From: LW23 sp041287705
GTDB lineage: Bacteria > Verrucomicrobiota > Verrucomicrobiia > Methylacidiphilales > UBA1321
NCBI GenBank assembly: GCA_041287705.1
Contig: JBGGNE010000474.1
Coordinates: forward strand, 1 to 9,108
Direction: 5' to 3'
DNA length: 9,108 nucleotides
In this document: positions 1 to 7,300 of the stretch, one piece after another
Layout: each line of letters begins with the position of its first letter
How positions within the stretch are numbered: the first letter of the stretch is position 1
Made by a program: the position numbers and the translations under genes
The notes under the pieces: model-generated
Databases searched by the model: none
Seen by the model: only the letters and a program-made list of their open reading frames with translations
What the model was told of the DNA's origin: nothing

Positions 1-1
1 A

Positions 2-61
2 TTAACGCAACGGTCGCAACGGCGCGACGACCGCTACGGGGGAAGGAGAAGAGGAGAGTGA
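2..61 (+). CDS. Possible C-terminal end of a rightward gene (Arg/Gly-rich tail), partial
   Basis: One forward frame is open from the left edge to a TGA at 59-61 and reads LTQRSQRRDDRYGGRRRGE. A short Arg/Gly/Asp-rich tail of this kind is common at the C-terminus of RNA-binding proteins and DEAD-box helicases, so this may be the end of such a gene, running towards the leftward beta-helix gene. An 8-base direct repeat (CGCAACGG at 6-13 and 15-22) lies inside it. A second forward frame stays open to a TAG at 97-99, and no leftward start codon is visible in this stretch. Nineteen codons are too few to establish coding, and no function can be assigned. Confidence 0.27.
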   Translation, partial: LTQRSQRRDDRYGGRRRGE

Positions 62-120
62 ATGAATCGATAGTATTCCCCTTCCTCCTATATAAATAGA
101 CACGTATTGGAGAGAAGGGT

Positions 121-137
121 GATGTAACTGTTACATC
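121..137. promoter_or_regulatory. 17-bp perfect palindrome, operator-like
   Basis: The sequence is GATGTAAC-T-GTTACATC: two perfectly complementary 8-base arms around one central T. The bases just outside do not pair. An odd-length AT-rich dyad with TGTAAC/GTTACA half-sites is typical in form of a site for a dimeric helix-turn-helix repressor. It is not followed by a T-run on either strand, so a terminator is unlikely. No strong promoter hexamers lie at standard spacing nearby, although an AT-rich patch (89-98) sits about 23 bases to its left. Which regulator binds, if any, is unknown. Confidence 0.35.
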
Positions 138-185
138 TGTCGCTGGCACGAACGTGTTTATTTTAACAGGAAGCAGAGGAAAGCG

Positions 186-267
186 GGAAGGGGAGGAAGG
201 GGGGAGCTGTGCTGACTTTTTGCCAGCAGCATTCGCTTTCTCTTTTTTCTACTTTTCTCCCTTTTCC
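186..267 (+). terminator. Possible structured 3' element or terminator for rightward transcription
   Basis: In a rightward RNA, the purine arm 186-206 can pair with the pyrimidine arm 247-267. By hand, 19 of 21 positions pair (12 Watson-Crick, 7 G-U), with mismatches at 194/259 and 202/251. This arm encloses a small hairpin: TGCTG-A-C (210-216) against G-C-CAGCA (222-228), with one A/C mismatch and a TTTTT loop. A U-rich stretch (236-250) follows the inner hairpin. The G-U pairs become A-C on the opposite strand, so the structure favours rightward RNA. Low-complexity purine and pyrimidine tracts pair easily by chance, so this is only a candidate. Confidence 0.22.
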
Positions 268-338
268 AGTAAAAGCGAGGTGCACTGCCGAGCGCTATAA
301 GGTCGCTCGCATCCTGGCGTCCCTGCCTCGCAGACGTT

Positions 339-3300
339 TTAGCCGGTGACCTGGGGATCGACTACGCCCTGGGGTTGGGAGGCGCCGGGGACTGGAGCGG
401 AGGATGCGGGGGCGGGGCCGGCGTTGGTTGCGGGGGCCGCCGGTGGGTTGGCGGGCGCAGGAGTGGTGGGAGCCGCCGAAGGGGCTGTGGACGGGGCGGG
501 CGCTGGCGCCGGTGCAGGAATGGCGGGAGCCGGTGCAGAGACAGGCGCGGCGGGAGTTGTCGGGGGAGAAGGTGGAGCCGTGGCAGCACCAGCGGGCGGA
601 ACGGGAACAGGCTGAGGTTGGGGCTGGGCGGCGACAGGTGGTTGCGCGGGGGGAGTGGTCGCGGCAGGTTGCCCGGCAGCCGGTTGCGGCGCAGCCGGAG
701 CAGGTGCAGCCGCGGGTGTCGCTGGGGAAGCGGCAGGTGCTGTTGTTGGGGCAGGCGCGGGAGCTGCCGCTGCGGCTGCGGGCTGGGGCGGCAGCTCTTT
801 TTCCATGGAATCCAGCACGAGGACGGCGCGGCCCAGGCGACCGCTCTTTCTTGCCACGCCGCGGAGGACGTAGCGGGTGCCGCGATCCGCGAATTTCAGG
901 ATGCGGGAGAGGCGGTTGTCGCTTTTGACCACGGCCAGCAGGGCGGGATCATTGCGCTGCGGGCTGTGGATCTCCACGGCGGTCCAGGTGCCTACCTTGG
1001 TTTCTTCGATAAGATCCGTGGGGACCTGTTGCGTCGTGGTCTCGCTGAGGAAACCGGTGATTTCGATGGCTTTGGCGTCCAGACCTTCGGGGGAGGAGGC
1101 GGTGGCTTGCAGCGCGGCAACTTCCGTGGGCTGATAAGTGCGGGCCGGCCGGGGAGCGGCAGCGGGGATTCCCAGGAAATGAACGGATATGGGCACGGCG
1201 CGGGCGCCGGGATGCACTTCACCGTTGGGCGGCTGGAAGAAGACGCGGGCGTTGCGCCAGTCATAGGCGCGGGCATAGACTGGCGCGCCGCTGGTCGCGA
1301 CACCCTGCACGTCCTCGGCTTTAATGCCGTTGGCTTCGCGGAATTTACGCCAGTCATCTTCGGAGCCTCTGCGGCTGACGCGCGCCGCGCGGCTGATCCA
1401 GGCCGTCAGCCAGTCCTTATCCCAGGGCAGCGGGGGATCGCCCACCAGATTGCCGGCAGCCCACGAGAAACCAGCGTAGCCTACCTGCGCGGCCAGATTG
1501 TCGTCATCCAGAAAGGTGCGCTGCGCGTCGGTGTAATGGCCGAAGAGATTGCGGGAGAAAAGATTGTTGGTCATGCGGACCCGGCCTGGAGGCGAGCCGC
1601 AGTAGACGCCCACGGAATCCTGATAGCCCAGGATATTGCCGTCCAGCTCCAGCGAGACATCGCCGCGCGTTACCACGCCTGCGCCGTCCGGGGTGCCCCC
1701 CGGGCCGCCCTGGCGATCGTACCAACTGGCGAGAAGCGTGTTCTGTCTCAGCAAAAAGGTGCGCCGCGCCGCACCGGTGCAGATGAGCTGCACGGACTGC
1801 CAGTGAAAGTTCAGGATGACGCAGTTCTCGATCACGCCGCCGTCGCTCAGGGTTACGGAACCCAGCGAGCCGTTGACGAGGAGGCAGTTGCGCACCATGC
1901 AGCCGCGCGAGGTGAGGCTGACCAGCGGTTGCTGGGGCGAGCGATCCGGCAGCAGATTGCCGTTGCCGTCGTACTGATTCATGTCGCGGCCATCAAAGAC
2001 AAAGCCGTCGAGAATGAGCCCGGAGTGATCTTCCTCGCCGCGAATGATGGAGCCCGCCTGCGGACCCGCCGCGACGCCCAGCTTGGAGACGAAACGCCAC
2101 GGAATGCGCTCGGTAAACTCGGAATTATATCCGCCGCGCAACGTCAGGTTGGGGATATCCACCGTCCAGCCGCCGCGATTTCCCGGGCGCAGGTATTCGC
2201 CCGCCGCCACGTGAATGACATCGCCGGGCAGCGACATGCGGATCGCTTCCTGGGGATCGCCGAACGGCTTGTCCTTGCTGCCGTTGCCTCCCTGGCTGCC
2301 GCCACGCACAAACCAGTCGCGACCGGTCGGGCGGTCCAGCGCCGGGGCGATCAGATCATCCAGCACCAGCGCGCACTTGCGCTGAATCGCCACATTCTCC
2401 TCCCAGCGCACGGCGCCGCGGAAGAGGAATTCGCGCGTGGCGTTTGAGGGGGGCGGCTGAAGGGCCAGCGTCTGAGTCAGCGTGGCTTCCGCAGGCGAGC
2501 CGCGTCGGATAAAGACGAGGGGAGGGGAATCCAGAGCGCCCAGCGGGGAGGGGATGAGCTCGAACGCGCGAAAATCTTTTTCTGTAATCCCGCCGAACGG
2601 GTACTGCTTTACCTCGCGTCCCAGCGTGGCATAGAGCGCCACGTCCTTGTTGCCCAGCGCCTGCGCCTGAGAGAGAAAGATATCGTACGAAATGGTCCAG
2701 TACGTGCGCACCAGCGGCGCCACAAACTGCACGGGGAAGCTGGTGCTCTTGGAGCCCGTCGGGCCTTTCCAGGTCATCTTCACCGCCTGCTGGGGATCGT
2801 ACGCCATGGCAAAGCCCTGCGCGCCTTTGCCATCCGCCGGCGCTGTCAGCCCCATGGCCAGGCGGAATTTGGCCCATTCCTCGGGCTTGATCTTGCCGGC
2901 GGTGATCTCGGCTCCGCGATTGATTGCCCGCTCCATCCAGGCGCGGTCCACTTCCTGCAGCTCCGGCTCCACCACCTTGTTGTTCTCAGAGGAGATGAAC
3001 CCGAGATCCTTGATATCACCGAAATTGGCACTGGTAAGCGAGACATCGCGGCCATCGCTGCTGTACCGGATGTGCGCCGTGCCGTTAAGGCAGAACACGT
3101 TATCCTTGAGCGTAACACGGTCGGATTTCGTGTCGACTTCCACCGCCACGCCGTCGCACATAAGGAAAATGTTATTCGTGATGTCCGCCTTCGTCCCCCC
3201 CCACAGCTTCAGCCCGGCGCTGCCATCCTCACTTTTGCCTGCGGAGGTGCTCCAGCAGAACATGAAGCTGTTGCCTGTGATGACCGTCGGCTTCTGCTGC

Positions 3301-3992
3301 TCGGATCCACGGATCTCCAGCAGATGGTAGCCCGCCATGTTCATCACCACGTTGTTTTCAAAGCGACAACCTTCGCCGGCCAGAATCACGCCGGTGCCGG
3401 ATCCGTTCAGGACAAGGCAGTTGCGGATTTCGACCTCGGGGGAGCTCAGCGAGATAACGGGATCGCGGCTGGAACGCTGCACGTCCAGGTTGGAGAGCGG
3501 CTCGGCGCCTGAGTAAACGTTTCTGTTTTGCTGATCAAACACAATGCCATCCACCACACACCCCGTGTGATCGCGGCCACCGATAAGCATTGTGCCTGTG
3601 TTGCGCGCTTTGGATCCCGGCTGAAAAGCGAAACGCGTGACGTATTTCCACGGGGCGCGTTCGGTAAAGTCCGCGTTGTAGCCGCCCAGAATGCGCAGGC
3701 GCGGAGTGTCCAGAGTCCAGTTGGCGGTATCCAGCCTGCCGGTGTAGGTGCCGGCGGCGATGTGGATGAAGTCACCGTCTTTGGCCTGCTCCAGCGCCCA
3801 GTAGATATCCTTGTAGGGTTTGGCGATGGTGCCGTCGGCGTCGTCAGGCGAGTTGGCTTTGATAAACCAGTCGCGCGCCGCCTGGGCGGACCCCGGGTGG
3901 AGCACACTGGAGACAACAACACAGCACACGGCCACCCAGCGAAGGAAATCGCATAGGCGCAATGAATAATTCAGGTGCACTGGTCGTGGCAT
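339..3992 (-). CDS. Secreted protein with two tandem beta-helix units and a Pro/Ala-rich C-terminal tail
   Basis: This 1217-residue protein ends at TAA (339-341). A signal peptide spans residues 1-38: a basic N-region, the hydrophobic core WVAVCCVVVSSVL and a likely cleavage after AQA. The mature part is two homologous units, about 40-552 and 558-1063. Each opens with RDWF, then KP(Y/F), IH(I/V)AAG-x-Y, GGYN-x-(D/E)FTER-x-PW and repeated NCL(L/V)-x-NGS-type turns, as in right-handed parallel beta-helix (pectate-lyase-like) proteins. Each continues with a helical linker (W-x-KFR-x-A-x-G) and a beta-rich module ending in (F/V)LRG-type and LVLD(D/S) motifs. Residues 1069-1217 are almost only Pro, Ala, Thr, Ser and Gln. 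I see no catalytic motif, lipobox, LPXTG or PEP-CTERM signal. An in-frame TGA at 4023-4025 with no ATG, GTG or TTG after it makes ATG 3990-3992 the start. A GTG at codon 5 is a weaker alternative. There is no Shine-Dalgarno; the preceding mRNA is pyrimidine-rich. Export and fold are well supported, function is not. A surface polysaccharide-binding or structural role is a guess. Confidence 0.88.
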   Translation of the reverse strand: MPRPVHLNYSLRLCDFLRWVAVCCVVVSSVLHPGSAQAARDWFIKANSPDDADGTIAKPYKDIYWALEQAKDGDFIHIAAGTYTGRLDTANWTLDTPRLRILGGYNADFTERAPWKYVTRFAFQPGSKARNTGTMLIGGRDHTGCVVDGIVFDQQNRNVYSGAEPLSNLDVQRSSRDPVISLSSPEVEIRNCLVLNGSGTGVILAGEGCRFENNVVMNMAGYHLLEIRGSEQQKPTVITGNSFMFCWSTSAGKSEDGSAGLKLWGGTKADITNNIFLMCDGVAVEVDTKSDRVTLKDNVFCLNGTAHIRYSSDGRDVSLTSANFGDIKDLGFISSENNKVVEPELQEVDRAWMERAINRGAEITAGKIKPEEWAKFRLAMGLTAPADGKGAQGFAMAYDPQQAVKMTWKGPTGSKSTSFPVQFVAPLVRTYWTISYDIFLSQAQALGNKDVALYATLGREVKQYPFGGITEKDFRAFELIPSPLGALDSPPLVFIRRGSPAEATLTQTLALQPPPSNATREFLFRGAVRWEENVAIQRKCALVLDDLIAPALDRPTGRDWFVRGGSQGGNGSKDKPFGDPQEAIRMSLPGDVIHVAAGEYLRPGNRGGWTVDIPNLTLRGGYNSEFTERIPWRFVSKLGVAAGPQAGSIIRGEEDHSGLILDGFVFDGRDMNQYDGNGNLLPDRSPQQPLVSLTSRGCMVRNCLLVNGSLGSVTLSDGGVIENCVILNFHWQSVQLICTGAARRTFLLRQNTLLASWYDRQGGPGGTPDGAGVVTRGDVSLELDGNILGYQDSVGVYCGSPPGRVRMTNNLFSRNLFGHYTDAQRTFLDDDNLAAQVGYAGFSWAAGNLVGDPPLPWDKDWLTAWISRAARVSRRGSEDDWRKFREANGIKAEDVQGVATSGAPVYARAYDWRNARVFFQPPNGEVHPGARAVPISVHFLGIPAAAPRPARTYQPTEVAALQATASSPEGLDAKAIEITGFLSETTTQQVPTDLIEETKVGTWTAVEIHSPQRNDPALLAVVKSDNRLSRILKFADRGTRYVLRGVARKSGRLGRAVLVLDSMEKELPPQPAAAAAAPAPAPTTAPAASPATPAAAPAPAAPQPAAGQPAATTPPAQPPVAAQPQPQPVPVPPAGAATAPPSPPTTPAAPVSAPAPAIPAPAPAPAPSTAPSAAPTTPAPANPPAAPATNAGPAPASSAPVPGASQPQGVVDPQVTG
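342..788 (-). repeat. Low-complexity Pro/Ala tail of the beta-helix protein (residues 1069-1217)
   Basis: About 149 codons are dominated by Pro and Ala with scattered Thr, Ser, Gln and Val, including PAPAPAPAP-type runs. The DNA is strongly G-rich on the plus strand and C-rich on the coding strand, which creates long spurious open frames in other phases. Such tails usually act as extended, disordered spacers, for example across peptidoglycan or at the cell surface. The very end, VVDPQVTG, matches no sorting signal that I know. Confidence 0.85.
804..2321 (-). repeat. Second copy of the ~510-residue beta-helix unit (residues 558-1063)
   Basis: Starts at GRDWFVRGG and includes VIHVAAGEY, GGYNSEFTERIPWRFV (residues 620-635), NCLLVNGS, NNLFSRN, the linker W-R-KFREANG and the closing module VLRGVARKSGRLGRAVLVLD. 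Segment by segment it matches the first copy in the same order, at an offset of about 517 residues. Divergence is substantial, so the duplication is old. The repeat is visible at protein level only. Confidence 0.85.
2337..3875 (-). repeat. First copy of the ~510-residue beta-helix unit (residues 40-552)
   Basis: Starts at ARDWFIKAN directly after the signal peptide. It includes FIHIAAGTY, GGYNADFTERAPWKYV (residues 103-118), NCLVLNGS, NNIFLMCDG, the linker W-A-KFRLAMGL and the closing module LFRGAVRW...CALVLDD. Its C-terminal module carries extra sequence around residues 420-480 that I cannot align with confidence to the second copy. Confidence 0.85.
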
Positions 3993-4327
3993 GGAGGAGT
4001 ACGAGGAATGATAGGCTACAATTCAGCCTGCCGCAACAATCCCCTTTCCTGTAGCGGCTGGGAAGTCGAAAACACGCATTTCGATAGAAAAACTTGATTT
4101 ATGATACAAATGAATATAACATCGCGCCGCACAACGGATTCTGAGCCTTGTTACGTTGCAAAATCTGACATTCCAGCTCACAAAATCGGCTCGATCTGGC
4201 CCTTTTTAGGCTTCATCTAAAGCTGTCTTTCCTTATTCTTTTGCGCCATACTCTCGCACCCTTTTAGACAAACGACCACGCCGGCACCCAGCCTGCACAC
4301 GACGCCTTAGCACGCAATCCTTCTGGC
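3993..4327. promoter_or_regulatory. Divergent intergenic region between the beta-helix gene and tamB
   Basis: These 335 bases separate two gene starts that face away from each other, so both promoters should lie here. The segment 4071-4120 is distinctly AT-rich compared with the genes. The best rightward hexamers I can find are TTGATT (4094-4099) and TATAAC (4115-4120), with a short 15-base spacer. TATGAT (4100-4105) is a possible alternative -10 without a clear -35. No convincing leftward -35/-10 pair stands out. A weak interrupted hairpin (AAAA-tc-GGCT / GGCC-c-TTTT, 4182-4206) lies in what would be the tamB leader. A 29-codon forward frame with a good ribosome site (4008-4097) is treated under findings. 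Confidence 0.5.
4094..4120 (+). promoter_or_regulatory. Candidate sigma70-type promoter for tamB
   Basis: TTGATT at 4094-4099 (four of six consensus bases) and TATAAC at 4115-4120 (five of six) are separated by 15 bases, shorter than the usual 17. They sit in the most AT-rich part of the divergent region. A start near 4127 would leave a leader of about 200 bases before tamB. The spacing makes this tentative, and sigma preferences of this organism are unknown. Confidence 0.22.
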
Positions 4328-7300
4328 ATGGCCGATTCCAGCGAACACAACCCCAAGCCCGGCAAACAGTTCCGCTCCGCGCCCGCGAGCGGATCCAAGG
4401 CTGCGCCGTCGCCGGTAGCCTCGTCCGGACGCGGCACTACGCCCGACAGCGGCGACGGGCAGCCGCCAAAGCGCAAAGGCCTGTGGGGCCGGATCATCGG
4501 GTGCTGGCCGTGGATCCTGGGCTTTTTCGGCGTTCTCGCCGTGTTTCTCTTCTTCATGCACGGCGTGCTGCTGCGCATGGCGATCACCTATGGCGTCAAC
4601 TGGGTGGCGGAAGGGCAGAACTGGGAGATCAAGTACGAGCTGGAAGGTAATCCCATCTACGGCGTAACGTTTAAGCAGCTGGAGATTGTGCCGAAGGAAG
4701 CCGGTCCGGTGGAGAAGATCAAGGCCGGTAACCTGGCTGTGCAGTACAGCCTCGTGGGTCTGATCTTCTCCGGTCTGCCCCGCTTCGCAACCGATCTGGA
4801 AGCGAAGGATGTGGATGTGGTCATCAACCTGGACTTCAAGGATCCCAAAGCGAAGCCGAAGGAGAAGGCTCCGCTGATGCTGCCGCCGATCCCCATCCCG
4901 GGCAAAATCGCGATAACCAACATCAACTTCAAGGGCAAGCAGAAGACCGGCGACGTGGTCGTGGTGGATCTGAACCTGAACGTCTCGGACGGTGTCCCCG
5001 GCACGCTGCGCATCGGCCGGCTGGAGTTGCCCGGCGTCGGCACGTGGAATGATCTCTCCGCGGGTGTGGCCTGGAACGCGCGCAAGCTGACGCTGACCAA
5101 GCTGGCGCTGCCGCCCCGCGTCCGTATCGAGCAGATGGTGCTGGATACAACGAAGGCGGAGGTGGGCAAAGTCAGTCTGGATTTTCTGGGCACCACGTTT
5201 GATGGCACCACGCATCTGGTGATGAATGTGGAGCCGGGCGAAAACGATCAGAAGCTGACCGCCACGCTGAACGTAAAGAATGTTTCGCTGGATTCGATCC
5301 GCGAGTCGATCGGATCCGACACGCCGGTGACGGGCTCGATTGCGTCGGTCGATCTGAAGTTTGCGGGGCTGATCAACGACGTGAAGAGCTGGAATATGGA
5401 CATGAACGCCCAGCTCAGCGCGGTGGAGATGATGGTGCGGTCTGGTCGCGCCAAGATCGATCGCGGCGAAGTGCTGGCGCACATGGAGCGCGGCGTAGTT
5501 CAACTGCAATCGCTCACGCTGGATGTGAATCAGGCGACCCGCTTTACGGCACGCGGCAACGTCAATGTCATCGAGCCTATCCGTTATGAGATGGATGCGG
5601 CGGGAAGTATCGACAGCCTGGCCGTTTTCGAGCCGCTGCTGAGCGCATTTGGCTTTAAGGATCGCATTGGCGGGAAGCTGCAGGTGGACTGGCAGGGGCA
5701 GGGCGAGCTGGATCGCAAGGTGGGCATCGCCGGCATGAAGAACTTTGGTACGTGCAACCTTGTGGTAAAGGATCTGCTGGTCGGCCCGACCATCATTAAT
5801 GCGATCAGCGTGAAGGGCAAATACTCGCCGGAGGAGATTTCCTTTCCCCTGGTGCGGGTGAATTCGGCGGACTTTCAGTTCGACGCCTCGGTCGACTGGC
5901 GCGATAAGCTGCTGCGCATTGCCCCGATTTCCCTGGTGCAAAAGCAGAAGACGCTGCTGACCGGCACCGTAAGCATGCCGTTCGATCGCGAGCATTTGTC
6001 AGATCCCGCCAAGCTGATCGGTCCCGACGGCCAGATCTCTTCTGAGCTGAAGGCCGAGGGGATAAACGTGCGGCAACTGGCCAAGAGCTTTGCCGTCGAA
6101 GTGCCCGTGGATGCGACACTGGATGCGCAGGTGGTGACCAGCGGCCGTCTCTCTCAGCTGTACGGCATGCTGCGCGTGCAGCTCTCCCACATTGTCTCGG
6201 ATGCCAACCCGAATCTCGCGCCCGCGCTGTGCAATATTGAAGGGGATCTGCGCGAGAACGTGCTGAGCGTGACCACGCAGGTGACTCAGCCGCAATTGCC
6301 GCCGCTGGTCGTGAAGAGCGCGCTGCCACTAAACGTGGCCGATACGCTGGCCGCCCGTGAGTTGCGCCCGCGCTCGCCGCTTACCATGAATCTGGGCGTC
6401 AACGGTCAGGCGACGAAGTTTGACGGCACGGCTCAGGTGGATCTGATTGCACCGTACGCCTACGTGGCCAAAGTGAAGGGCGCAATGTCCAATCTGGCGA
6501 CTTTTCAGCCGCTGCTGAAGGCGTTTGGGCGTTCGGAAGCGCTGGCAGGCAAAGTAAATATCGCGTTTGAGTCGCAGGGCTCCTTCCCGCCCGACGGGCA
6601 GATGGCGCATCAGGGCAACGCGGATGTGGTGGTGGAGAAGCTTGGCTTTGGCGAGATCAAGGGGATCGACCTGCGGGTGAAGGGCGTGTACGACCCGAAC
6701 AAGATCTTCTTCCCCGGCATGCGCATCGCGGCGAAGGATCTGAGCGTTTCGGCCGACGTGAACTGGCAGGAGAAAAAGCTCTCGGTGCTGAACATTTCGC
6801 TGCGACAGAATAAGAAGGAGCTGGGCTTTGGCGAGATAGAGGCGCCACTCGACTTCGCGCAGTTGTCCAAACCGGCGGAGATGCTGCGCGCGCCCAACCA
6901 CATCGTGGCGAAGATCCGTACGGAGCCGCTCGATATCGGCACGCTGGCGTCCTCTGTTGGCGTAACGCTGCCGGGCAGCGGCACCGTACAGGCGACCGCG
7001 GACATTGAGGGCTCCGTGGATAATCTGGGCGCGGCCATTACCATTCGTGCGAAGAATCTGAAGGCGAAGGCGCTGAGCGGCGTTCAGCCCGCGGAGTTCG
7101 GCATGGATATCTTCCTGAAAGATAACAAGCTCTCGCTGCTGGCCCAGGGTACGCAGCCACAGATCCCCCCTCTGCGCATCTCGGGAGAGTTGCCGTGCAA
7201 TGTCGAAAAGATTCTGGAGAGCGGGGAACTGGATCGCAATGCGCCGGTGAAACTTTCCGCGGAGTTTGAGCTGCCCAATCTGAAGCTGGTGGAGCAGGCG

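Larger units (their letters stand above)
62..338. other. Non-coding region downstream of the beta-helix gene
   Basis: I see no credible gene in these 277 bases. They contain an AT-rich patch (89-98), a perfect palindrome (121-137), a homopurine tract (168-206; 37 of 39 bases are purines, with an unbroken run at 185-206), a small hairpin (210-228), a homopyrimidine tract (236-267; one purine in 32) and a 6-bp inverted repeat CGAGCG/CGCTCG (289-294 and 304-309) just past the stop of the leftward gene. If the left-edge gene is real, this is a convergent intergenic region and should carry terminators for both genes. No textbook GC-hairpin plus T-run is present on either strand. Confidence 0.6.

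Noticed and set aside
86..91. Perfect AGGAGG ribosome site on the minus strand near the left edge
   Set aside because: No ATG, GTG or TTG follows at usable distance on that strand.
147..164. CACGAACGTG followed by TTTATTTT as a rightward terminator
   Set aside because: Only three Watson-Crick pairs can form around a four-base loop, with G-U extension at best. This is too weak to call.
185..204. G-quadruplex in the G-rich part of the purine tract
   Set aside because: Only three separate runs of three or more G are present, so a standard four-run, three-layer quadruplex cannot form without using runs of two.
289..309. Inverted repeat CGAGCG / CGCTCG as a terminator for the leftward beta-helix gene
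   Set aside because: The stem is only 6 bp with a 9-base loop, and the leftward strand has no T-run directly after it. It is noted as an inverted repeat only.
375..2447. A 690-codon open frame on the plus strand opposite the beta-helix gene
   Set aside because: It is antisense to a protein with a clear signal peptide and repeated domains. Its translation is Gly/Arg/Ala-rich without domain features, as expected from a GC-rich shadow frame.
4024..4060. CAGCC ... GGCTG inverted repeat in the divergent region
   Set aside because: The stem is five pairs plus a bulged extension around a long loop, as expected by chance in such a stretch.
4307..5995. A 562-codon open frame on the minus strand opposite tamB
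   Set aside because: Its composition (His, Arg, Gln, Leu-rich) is typical of a frame antisense to a GC-rich gene, and it lies fully over the well-supported TamB coding sequence.
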